NCBI GenBank assembly: GCA_037349105.1
Contig: JAYJMM010000042.1
Span: 227,501-291,500 of the forward strand
Reading direction: 5' to 3'
DNA length: 64,000 nt
Source: Limnomonas spitsbergensis
Taxonomy: Eukaryota; Chlorophyta; Chlorophyceae; Chlamydomonadales
Shown here in pieces: positions 46,601-57,200 of this stretch; the stretch's first letter is position 1, and the number at the start of each line of letters is the position of its first letter. The notes below the pieces were generated by a model. The model was given only the letters and a program-made list of their open reading frames with translations. It had not been told where the DNA came from and made no database searches. Position numbers and translations under genes: made by a program.

Positions 46601-47361
46601 TACAAAAACTAGTAGTGGGGTGGGCCCCAACATAGCCCTGGCATCCACATGGTGTTTAGGCAGCTCCTCCTCCTGACTAGGCATTCTAGCAGGGAGTTAT
46701 CCATAGCGCGTAGCTGCCCTGACATGTCCACACCGAGACTCTCACCTGGGTGATCAGGATGTGGGGGCCTCTTCTTCGGCAAATGCGGGCCGCCTGGGCC
46801 TTGCATGCCGCCAGGGGCTGGTCCTCCAGGTGGAGGGGGAGGCGGTCCCTTGTGCGGGGGAGTGGCGGCGCTTGGCGCGGCATTCGCAGGAGTCCCACTT
46901 GCAGGCGGGGGAGGTGTTTGACCTGGGACCATAGGCATGCATAGCGGCTGTAAATATGATGTGCAAGTAGCTTCTGACTAATGTCCACACAAGTGCATTC
47001 CGTAGTCGCATGGCCGCAGGTTCAGACAGCCAGACGGGGCGAGAGTCAAACACATGAGCTGAGGATCAAGCCTTGAAAATCTCGTGATCATTGCCCCAAT
47101 TGTGCATGAGAAGTACTTCCGTTGCATACTCATTCTGGCAGTGATGAGCCATGAGACTTCCTCGACGTTCAGGATGGTTGCATGAGCATCCGACTCGCCT
47201 GGTAAGCTTTGCTTTGCATCTCGTAGCACAGCCGAGCTGGATGCAGACCTTAGTATGAGGTTGGGAAGCAGCAGGCTGTGGGGAACATCCACTGCGCCCT
47301 GCCTCAGCCCGAGACGCACGAGCACAATGCCCGCAGCAGCGATGCTACAGATGCCCGACAT
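40670..47361 (-). CDS. MIC60: MIC60 / mitofilin, cristae organising subunit
   Basis: Inner-membrane core subunit of the MICOS complex, which holds crista junctions and contacts the outer membrane. 821 aa; exons (minus): 47361-47199, 46922-46746, 46235-45174, 44669-44365, 43297-43196, 42651-42392, 41868-41714, 40911-40670, all in phase. Intron 1 appears to be GC-AG (CCAG|GCGAGT). Residues 1-54 are Arg-containing and nearly free of acidic residues early on, fitting a mitochondrial presequence. Residues 55-113 are Pro/Gly-rich. One membrane segment lies near 121-137 (LLGWVIPIFGIPAMAVMVF). Residues 376-416 are an AAKQAAKE repeat. Residues 490-603 are coiled-coil-like (KELEQAAKAVQDADARTEQ). The C-terminal mitofilin domain, about 604-821, has SLPAAAAAKGVPSRSDL, YFPGTSSGMLAHAVARLAAS and WVSSVRERAVADQMLQLL, close to what I recall of plant MIC60. 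Exon 3's acceptor is chosen by phase. Confidence 0.92.
41085..41665. repeat. Minisatellite in MIC60 intron 7
   Basis: About 27 copies of a unit near 21 bp, GTACAGTTCAGAAGGGGYTGC, with variants (TTCTGGAG, GAGACGTTGCG). Confidence 0.85.
42175..42316 (+). mobile_element. Truncated retroelement tail in MIC60 intron 6
   Basis: A pyrimidine-rich tract leads to GAGCACCCACTAGGTCGAGC and CAGGGCCCAGAGGTGTACCG, the plus-oriented 3' tag. No coding part. Confidence 0.6.
42717..42895. repeat. Short repeat in MIC60 intron 5
   Basis: Six to eight variants of a 20-24 bp unit with TACAGCTGCRGTWTAGGCAA. Confidence 0.75.
43312..43620. repeat. Minisatellite adjoining the MIC60 exon 5 acceptor
   Basis: Units of 17-18 bp (CCAGATCAGCAGCATG) alternate with ones extended by AATGTGC. 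The array begins about 15 bases from the acceptor, and the acceptor-proximal intron (CATCAGCAGTGTGCCAG on the plus strand) resembles the unit, so the array probably grew from it. Confidence 0.85.
44150..44335. mobile_element. MITE-like remnant in MIC60 intron 4
   Basis: Contains GGACCAAGCAGCATGGCTTG, GCCATGATGTAGCTGAATTG and CAGCTGAAGC, matching internal and right-end motifs of the family. Terminal repeats are not clear. Confidence 0.35.
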
Positions 47362-48257
47362 AATAGAGAATCAAGAAGACGATGGGATCCAACGCAGCAT
47401 GCAGATCCTGCGGATCAGCAGCGAAAAATCCTTGTCAAGGTCACGATGATCATTCACCAGAGTAGGGGATTCCAGGCTAACCCATCCAATAAAATATAGT
47501 TTATATGATTGATGATAAGTCTTTAATATTGGAGAAACGGAATCGAGCAGGAAAAAAAACATGTGCAAGGTAGGGGTTGGTGCCTCACTAGCCCTTGGTG
47601 CGTCGGCCACCCTCTGACTGCAGCACTACCTGCACTATCCGCGTTGAGGCGATGCTTCCACCTCTGATCGATTGCGTCCAAGTCTGTAGAGCGTCACAGG
47701 CAGATCCCCTGGTCACAGGTTTCCGTCCCTACTTCATCCTTCCGATCTTTTGCCGGCTCTGGAGCCTGGCCAAGACACTGGGCTGAGCGCGGCAGAGAAA
47801 CGAGAAACCCCTGAACTGCCCTCCTTCCTCATTCAGCCCTATCTAGAAACAATGACCGAGGACATGCGATGGATTGCCCTTGCCGGGGTGGCACTCTTCG
47901 TCGGCGTGTTGGTATACTCAAGTCTTGTCATCCAGCCGATTCTGAGGAAATACGCGTGATCAGATTTAAACACAAACTAGGTGATGAGGCACCTGAGTTA
48001 GCAAGGTCTTACTCCCGCCACGTAGGCAGTAGGCGTACCTTTTACCTCTGATTACTTGTTTGACCGCTTCCAAGAAACAGGCTTAGAGAAGGCGCATCCC
48101 AACCTTTCCTAATGAAAAATAAACTTGGTTGCCTCTGGCATGATTCATGCCACCGCTTTAAGGACAGGGCACCACATGGCCACTGGCCCACCGCTTGCCC
48201 ACCGCATTCCACTGCCTCCTCCGTTTCCCAGCGCCTTCCCACCGCTCTCACTTGCAG
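47362..48257. promoter_or_regulatory. Divergent intergenic region between MIC60 and the plus-strand genes
   Basis: MIC60 starts leftward at 47361. A possible small gene starts rightward at 47852, and the first supported exon of the large plus-strand gene begins at 48258. Promoters for both directions presumably lie here. No motif is recognised with confidence. Confidence 0.35.
47852..47959 (+). CDS. Possible 35-aa single-pass membrane protein
   Basis: A short frame, ATG to TGA. The N-terminus MTEDMRW is charged; it is followed by a membrane-spanning stretch of about 19 residues (IALAGVALFVGVLVYSSLV) and a basic C-terminus (RKYA). This looks like a small subunit of an organelle or ER membrane complex, but I cannot name it. 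It lies 490 bp from the divergent MIC60 start. The frame stays open upstream without an ATG, so a spliced longer form is possible. Chance occurrence cannot be excluded at this length. Confidence 0.4.
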   Translation: MTEDMRWIALAGVALFVGVLVYSSLVIQPILRKYA

Positions 48258-51200
48258 AGGGTGCGCTTCGCCGCTACCTGGTCCCTGATGCATAAAGAGG
48301 CAACCCGTCTATCTGCTGAGGAAGCTCTCAGCTCAGAGGTGGTTCGCAAGCTGCAGGTGCGCATGAAGAGTGCATGCAGCTTTAGGCTTCCCTGGGCCGA
48401 TACGTGTGTTTAATCCAATGCATGCCGGGCATCCGCATGGGGCGCCATGCACACATACAAATTGTGCATGTGATGAAGCACACGCATCTGCTGGTGCGAG
48501 AAATTGATACAGTCACCCCAGCTGCGCAATTTTTTCCTGACTGAATCGAATGCGTTGGCTAGTGACGATCTTTCATGTATCTGGCCCGCTACTGCCTCTC
48601 CTGGTTTGTGACATAATGTCCGTATGGTTAGCTCGGTACCTCAGCCCCTGTGTTTCATACCTCAACACATCCAACACAGGGCACCAACTAGATTAGGACC
48701 CTTCTTAGGTGGCCTATCGCTAAGCAGACTCACGTTCAATCCGTTGCCAAGAATGTTCCAAATGTTGCCCGGGCAAGCCTGTATGTGAGACTGCACTGAA
48801 CACCCGCATGCTTGCTGGCTGCGCAGCCGGCTATTGCGGCTGATCAAATATGCGAGGCTTTAATTACCGCTGTTGGGCTAACAGCTTCAGATGACTGTAA
48901 ATGGCAGCGTCCTACCAAATTGTCCAACCTAGTCTGTCATGCCTTGACCTTCGGTCCTAGCCGTTCACGAGACAGCCCCATGCACATTTGCTATGCAGCT
49001 GGCCACGGAGGCTGAAACAAAGGAGGACCGAGAGATTGTCTGTGAAGAGCTGTTCAATGACATCACAGGGGTCCTCGATCAGTGCTCACAGGTAAAGCGA
49101 AGACCATGCCACGAAAGGAACAAGAACTAGTGCTCACAGGCAGGGGGGCCATGCCAGGTAGGGGGCCCATGCCAGGTATGGGGCCCATTCAGGTATGGGG
49201 CCCATGCCAGGTATGGGGCCCATTCAGGTATGGGGCCCATGCCAGGTATAAGGCCCATTCAGGTAGGGGGCCCATGCCAGGTATGGGGCCCATTCAGGTA
49301 TCGGGCCCATGCCAGGTAGGGGGCCCATTCAGGTATCGGGCCCATTCAGGTATCAGGCCCATGCCAGGTATGGGGTCCATGCCAGGTAGGGGGCCCATGC
49401 CAGGTATAAGGCCCATTCAGGTAGGGGGCCCATGCCAGGTATGGGGCCCATTCAGGTATCGGGCCCATGCCAGGTATGGGGCCCATTCAGGTATGGGGCC
49501 CATTCAGGCATCGGGCCCATGCCAGGTATGGGGCCCATTCAGGTATGGGGCCCATGCCAGGTAGGGGGCCATGCCAGGTATAAGGCCCATGCCAGGTAGG
49601 GGGCCCATGCCAGGTAGGGGGCCCATGCCAGGTATAAGGCCCATTCAGGTATGGGGTCCATGCCAGGTATGGGGCCCATTCAGGTATAAGGCCCATTCAG
49701 GTATAAGGCCCATTCAGGTATAAGGCCCATTCAGGTATAAGGCCCATTCAGGTATAAGGCCCATTCAGGTATGGGGCCCATGCCAGGTATGGGGCCCATT
49801 CAGGTATCGGGCCCATGCCAGGTATGGGGCCCATTCAGGTATCGGGCCCATGCCAGGTAGGGGGCCCATTCAGGTATGGGGCCCATGCCAGGTATGTGGC
49901 CCATTCAGGTATCGGGCCCATGCCAGGTATGGGGCCCATTCAGGTATCGGGCCCATGCCAGGTATGGGGCCCATTCAGGTATCGGGCCCATGCCAGGTAT
50001 GGGGCCCATTCAGGTATCGGGCCCATGCCAGGAATGGGGCCCATTCAGGTAGGGGGGCCATGCCACGAAAGGAACAAGAGCTTGTTGTTTCAGCTGCAAT
50101 TCGAATTTCAGTGGGCCGCTGAAGGTCCGATTGAGGCCATACCTAGACCGGCCATGGCGGGCGCCCAAGCAGCATGGCTGCACACGCATGGGGCCTTGGG
50201 CCGGAGGCCATGGGTGACTAGAATGCAGTTGTATTGTAGCAGAGCCCAAACAAAGTGAACAAACCCAAAGCGCTCCGGTATGTGTTTTGGGGGGTTAGGG
50301 ACCTCTATATCTCTGTTATTTCTTATGCAGATTCTGAGCAGCGCCACTGGCTGGTGGACCTGGCCCCACGCCAGCTTCTGCTTGCACCCTGATCCCACCC
50401 ACGCACCACTGCGTATTCAAGTGTGCTGCAGCTGCTGCAACAAAAGAGCTCCATCACAGCCACCGATGTGTCCTGGTGCTGCTGGCCATGCCGCCGGGGC
50501 CGTAGGCGATGGGGAGGCCATTGCGTGACACCCATCGGCCCAGTGGTCTCTGCTTAGTGGGGTCCTGTCTGATGTTCTGACTTATAAATAGGTGAGCCAT
50601 GCACTAAACAATATGTTTGCCATGCACATACATATGTTTGCCACACACACAGGAGCGGCTCGGTCTGTCCTTTGCACACGTGGCTGCGGCAGTGCCGTCT
50701 CAGCACCGTCGTCCAGCCGCCTCGAGCCTGGTGAATGGCCATGGTGTCGGTGGCCCTGGGAGGACAGGGGACGCGTGTTTCAGTGGGCGCGGCGGCGGGA
50801 GCAGGAGCGGGGTGACGGAACCTCTCGGCAGTAATGACGCGGGACATCCTGTGTTCTTTGAGGTAGGGGGGAACCAGGGGGGGCAGTGTTTCTTTTTTCG
50901 GCTACAAGTCCAACTTCGGCAGGCTACCCAGCGGCCGCCATATGCCCAATTGGGACCAAACCTGGATCGGCATACCACTGGTGACCAAAGCAGCAAGACT
51001 GGTCACTAATGGGGTCTCCAGCCTTTGGCTGGAGTGTAGCTGACAGGTAGCTAAGTGACACAAGAAGAAACACTGAGGGGGAAGGAGGCAGAGCCTAGGT
51101 CAGGAGGGAAAAGGTCCTGAGGGAAAGGTCCTGAGGGAAAAGGTGCTCATAGGATGAAGTTCTGACAGGATGAGATTGTGTCAGGTTTGAAGATTTGTTT

Positions 51201-54200
51201 TTGGTGATAGAGAAGAGTGAACAGTGTGACGGGCCTCTCCATGTGTGAGTAATACACCAGTCATGGAGTGAGATCCAGGGAGGTGGTAGGGCTGCAAGCA
51301 CCCAGGATTTATCTCTCTGTCTCTCTCATCGGCAGGTCCGCAGCTTTTGCAGCACACTGTATAAACGTGTGAAATATGAGTCGAGTAGTATTAGACCAAA
51401 TTACAATTCACATTTGGTTAAATTACCAGTCTAATTTGGTTGAATCATAATCCAATCAAGTATGCTCGGGGACTTTCTCATAAACCCTGCGCATCCTGTA
51501 TGAGGTAGAAGATGGGGGGGCAGATTGTGTGACCAGAAGATGGGGGGGGGGGGCAGATTGTGTGACCCGAAGTTCTGACACCTTGATGTACGAGACCTCT
51601 CCGTGTATATGTACACAGCCATGCTTTGTTGAATCTCATCCATTGCTCACAAGTGAGAACGGCAGCTTATTGTTTAGGATACCCTACAACTTGTAGGATA
51701 CCCTTCAACTTATAGTTGCTGAACATCTTTTAAAGTACAACTACAACTTATAGTTGCTGAACATCTTTTAAACTTCAAGGAACATGGGCAAGGAGGAGTT
51801 CTTGGACCCAGCTGCTGAGTGTTCCTAGCTAGCCGCCTCCTGTTCATCCGATACCTTTGTTCATACTTTGTTCTGTTTGCTGAAGATGTCACACTTTGAT
51901 AAGGGCGGTGAGCGTGGCGGGGCGCTGGGGACTCCTTGCCAGCTGAGCCCCGTTTTTTAGTGAGTGGTATGCCACTTTCAGCTGCAGTTCAGCTACACAG
52001 TGGCCCCCGGCCACAAGTCCCTGGTGCGGCCAGTCCCGCTGCTGGGGCCACCGGTTGGAGGCCGGTTCTGGTTTGGTGGCAATCGGCCCAGGGGTGGCCG
52101 CGGGGCAACCCAGCACAGGTGGTCCGGTACCAACTAAAATGAGCTCTGCAGCTGGGCCTTACTTCGATGCAATCTCCCTTCGCGACCTGGAGAGGCGGAA
52201 ACAACGTTTTCATTGTGTGCAACAATGCTCCTCTGAACTTTACTTTCCTGCTTCCAAATCCACGCGGCGGGGAGCCTTTTCAGCAGGGCCCACAGGTGTC
52301 ACGTCATTGACCTGTTATATCACAATGCTTTCAGGTCCTCGCTCAACCGCCCTCTCCCTCGGTGTTTGAATGCTTTCAGGTGTTGGCCCGCTTCTACCAG
52401 CGGTCGCGAGACAGCGGGGAGGTGGTGGCACACCTCTGCCAGAAGCTTTGGGGCCAGGTGAGCGCTCCGCCCAGTCAGCAAGCTCTATTGGGCGGTGGGC
52501 CAGGGCTGCACGGAAGCTGCCTGGGCTGCCCTGATGGGATGACAACTTCCATTTCTTCAATCAAACAGACAGACATCGTCAAAGTTCACGGTCATGGCGC
52601 GGATGTGGCTTCAGCCCTGGCTGTGTTGTTTCCTCAAGTCTCACGCCCCCCATGGGATGTAGCTTTGATACTGTCTAAGGTCCCCATTCCTTTTTTTACC
52701 ATTATGTTTTTGCACCAGTCCGTTTTCCACCATTCCGTTTCCCCCATTCCGTTTTTCTTCCGTGCTGCGTGTCCCTGTAGGCGTATGCTGCACCCATCTT
52801 TGCGTTACTGCTGCATCGATGGCTGCTGATCAGCTCCGACAGCTCTGTGAGGCTTCAAGAGCGGGAAAATGGCGACACAGACCTGCCGCCGCAGCAGCAG
52901 CAGCAACAGCAACCCGCTAGGGGTGGGTCACCTGCAACTGTACTCCCGCCCAGCAACTACGAGCAGTGGCAGCTCGCCAAAGGCACCTCACCTGCGAAAG
53001 GAGGCAAGACTGGCGGCGAACGCGAGCGCCTGCGTGCCTCTGGACAGCAGAGCCATGTGGCAGCGTCGCCTGGGGGGAAGCCCCAGCCGCACCATAGCCA
53101 GCAGCAGCATGTGCCACATGATCCGGATGACCAGCCGCCGGACCAGCAGCAGGAGCAGCAGCAGCAGCAGCCGGGCCAGCAGCAGGAGCAGCAGCCCCTG
53201 GCGCCCCGCTACGTGAAGCTACTGGGTGTCTTGGTCCTGGGCGTCCGGCAGCTCTTTCTAGGGGACGCGCAGGCGGGACAGGCCAGGTTCGGGGCACTGT
53301 ACCGCTGCCTTGCGGAAGAGGTGAGGCGGTACTGTAGGCACAGATCTTTGCATAACAATAGTGGTGTAGGTGGTAGAGCACGTAATACACTTCCTTGCAT
53401 TTTGATTTAGGGTACTGGGCAGTCATATCCTGTCCCAAACTCACGACCTGCATGTCATCTACCGCAGCCAAACATCCCCGCTCAGCTGCGGCAGACCCTC
53501 ACCCCAGCTGTACCCCCCTCTTTCCAGGTGGCTATGGGTCCTGCTCTCAGCCGCTTATCTGGCCTGCCTCTGTCGGCCCGGTCTGAGCTGCTGGCTGCAG
53601 TGGCGGCAGTGCTCCCCTACTACTCAGAGCCTGGGCAGGTGGGACCGAATAAGGAAATCTTGCAGCCTGAAGTGGCATGCCCAGAGCCAGGGCATGTCTG
53701 AGCTGCTGGCTGTGGTGGCGGCAGTGCTCCCCTACTTCTCAGAGCCTGGGCAGGTAGGGCCGAATAATAAAATCGAATAAGGAAACCACGCACCCAAGTG
53801 CCATGCCCAGAGCCAGGGCATGTCTGACCTGCCTTGGGGTTCAGGGTAGTGTCAGTAGTGGCAGCAGTGCCACCCTATTACTCGCAGCCTGGTCAGGTAG
53901 GACCGAAGATATTATGAATAAGAAATTCATGCACACTTCGTGCAATGCCCAGCGCTAGGGCATGTAGGAGTCCTACATGCCCTTGCGCTGGGCATAGCAG
54001 GAAGGGTGCTATGAGCTAGCTTGAGGTGCATGACTTCTCATTCGGTCCTACAGTACTGAATGAGAAGTCATGCACCTCAAGTGCCATGCTCCTCAGACCC
54101 AGGGCCCGTGGAACCGAATAAGGATATCACTCCCCTATTCCATCCCTAGTCCTCTCACCGCTATAAAGCAAGGCTTTCTGTCTGTAGAAGAAAAGTGTGC

Positions 54201-57200
54201 AGTTTCAAAATACTGCCAAGGGCTGCCCTATGCGATGCCTGAATTAATATGCAACTCCAAACCTGCGTGCCTAACTGCCACCGCTTGCCCGCCGTCTCAG
54301 ATGCACGATTTGTTGGAGCGCTTCCCCGCCCCGGCCTACTCCCCCGCCCCCGCCCCAGCAGCTGTCAGCGGGGCAGCCGACACCCCTGCTGCTGCGGTCG
54401 CTTTATCGGCGGCCCCTCGCCCTGGCTCCGGAGCCGACTTCTTGATCTCTGAGGTGGTGGATACGCTGGGCAAAATCAGGTGCGTCCATTGGTGTTCCTG
54501 CTGCAGCCTGTGATGCAGTGCAGCAGTGATCTTCTTTGTGGTGATCAATCACTCTGCGGCGATTAATGGAGCGATTAGGAATAAATAAAAAAATGGAAAA
54601 TTGACTACCGTAACTTGTCGCCACCAGGGAAATACAATTTCCCATTAGCTCTCACTTTTCTCACCACTGTGGGTTTTAATTAATTCCTATATGTGAAAAG
54701 ACGAGACTGACCTGGCAGGTTGTACAACCTTGAGCTGGCAGGTTGTACAATCCTGAGCTGGCAGGTTGTACAACCCTGACCTGGCAGGGTGTACAACCCT
54801 GAGCTGTCAGGGTGTACATCCCTGAGCTGGCAGGGTGTAAAACTCTGAGCTGGCAGGGTGTACAACCCTGAGCTGGCAGGGTGTAAAACTCTGAGCTGGC
54901 AGGGTGTACAACCCTGAGCTGGCAGGGTGTACAACCCTGAGCTGGCAGGGTGTACAACCCTGAGCTGGCAGGGTCTACAACCCTGAGCTGGCAGGGTGTA
55001 CAACCCTGAGCTGTCAGGGTGTACATCCCTGAGCTGGCAGGGTGTAAAACTCTGAGCTGGCAGGGTGTACAACCTTGAGCTGGCAGGGTGTACAACCCTG
55101 AGCTGGCAGGGTGTACAACCCTGAGCTGGCAGGGTCTACAACCCTGAGCTGGCAGGGTGTACAACCCTGAGCTGGCAGGGTCTACAACCCTGAGCTGGCA
55201 GGGTGTACAACCCTGAGCTGGCAGGGTGTACAACCCTGAGCTGGCAGGGTGTACAACCCTGAGCTGGCCGGGTGTACAACCCTGAGCTGGCAGGGTGTAC
55301 AACCCTGAGCTGGCAGGGTGTACAACCCTGAGCTGGCAGGGTGTACAACCCTGAGCTGGCAGGGTCTACAACCCTGAGCTGGCAGGGTGTACAACCCTGA
55401 GCTGGCCGGGTGTACAACCCTGAGCTGGCAGGGTGTACAACCCTGAGCTGGCAGGGTGTACAACCCTGAGCTGGCAGGGTGTACAACCCTGAGCTGGCAG
55501 GGTGTACAACCCTGAGCTGGCAGGGTGTACAACCCTGAGCTGGCAGGTTGCGCATTCCTGAGCTGGCAGGTTGAACAACTCTGAGCTGGCAGGGTGTACA
55601 ACCCTGAGCTGGCAGGCTGTACAACCCTGAGCTGGCAGGTTGCGCATTCCTGAGCTGGCAGGTTGCACAAGCCTTAGCTGGCAGGCTGTACAACCCTGAG
55701 CTGGCAGGCACGCGTGTCGTGTCCTTAGCCATTGATGCACCGCAGGTCGCACAGCTCTGAGTTCGCAGGCACGCATCTCCTTGTTTATTTTTTTGTTTGG
55801 ACTTAACAAGCACTCACACGGCCGCAATAACTCATTCATGCATCAAGGTCTTCACCCACCAAGAATGAGTGTCAGTGTTCATCCTAGAGTGGATCAGAGC
55901 ATCCCAGACAGGCCTCTTGGCAGCCTAATTCACTTTCACACACACTCCCAGTCCCACCCTTTCACTCTTTTTCAGGTCAGAGACAGGGCTGTAGCGCCAC
56001 TTGGCTGCACTGAGTGCCTTGAGGGGGAGCCCATTCCCCACTCTCACACTTTCACACACACTCTCAGTCCTACCCTCTCACTATTTTTCAGGTCAGAGAC
56101 AGGGCTGTTGCGCTACTTGGCTGTGCTGAGTGCCTTGAGGGGGAGCCCATTCCTCACTCTCACACTTTCACACACACTCTCAGTCCTACCCTCTCACTAT
56201 TTTTCAGGTCAGAGACAGGGCTGTTGCGCTACTTGGCTGTGCTGAGTGCCCTGAGGGGGAGCCCATTCCCCACTCTCACACTTTCACACACACTCTCAGT
56301 CCTACCCTCTCACTATTTTTCAGGTCAGAGACAGGGCTGTTGCGCTACTTGGCTGTGCTGAGTGCCCTGAGGGGGGGCCCATTCCTCACTCTCACACTTT
56401 CACACACACTCTCAGTCCTACCCTCTCACTATTTTTCAGGTCAGAGACAGGGCTGTTGCGCTACTTGGCTGTGCTGAGTGCCCTGAGGGGGGGCCCATTC
56501 CTCACTCTCACACTTTCACACACACTCTCAGTCCTAACCTCTCACTATTTTTCAGGTCAGAGACAGGGCTGTTGCGCTACTTGGCTGTGCTGAGTGCCCT
56601 GAGGGGGGGCCCATTCCTCACTCTCACACTTTCACACACACTCTCAGTCCTAACCTCTCACTATTTTTCAGGTCAGAGACAGGGCTGTTGCGCTACTTGG
56701 CTGTGCTGAGTGCCCTGAGGGGGGGCCCATTCCTCACTCTCACACTTTCACACACACTCTCAGTCCTAACCTCTCACTATTTTTCAGGTCAGAGACAGGG
56801 CTGTTGCGCTACTTGGCTGTGCTGAGTGCCCTGAGGGGGGGCCCATTCCTCACTCTCACACTTTCACACACACTCTCAGTCCTACCCTCTCACTCTCTTT
56901 CAGGTCAGAGGCGGGGCTGTTGCGCTACTTGGCTGCACTGAGTGCCTTGAGGGGGAGCCCATTCCTCAAGCAGCTCAACCACATCACCAGCCTGTGGTTG
57001 CAGGTAAAGCGGATATGGGCATGAGCATGGGCATGGTCTGTGGGGATAAGAATATGGGGTCCTTATTTGGCATTTGGCGGCCGCTGGGCGGCCTAACAAA
57101 GTTGAACTTAAAGACGAAAAAGGAAACACAGGTTTGGCCCCTATGGGGACTTAGATGGTTGGAGGGGATACGCGGGAGGTGCCTGGTGTATCAAAAACAT

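Noticed and set aside
54676..55839. Minus-strand ORFs of 130-225 codons
   Set aside because: Products of the 23-bp minisatellite; the array is intronic on the plus strand.
55781..56245. 154-codon plus ORF
   Set aside because: Runs through the first copies of the 116-bp array; frame changes at each copy and no start or splice support.
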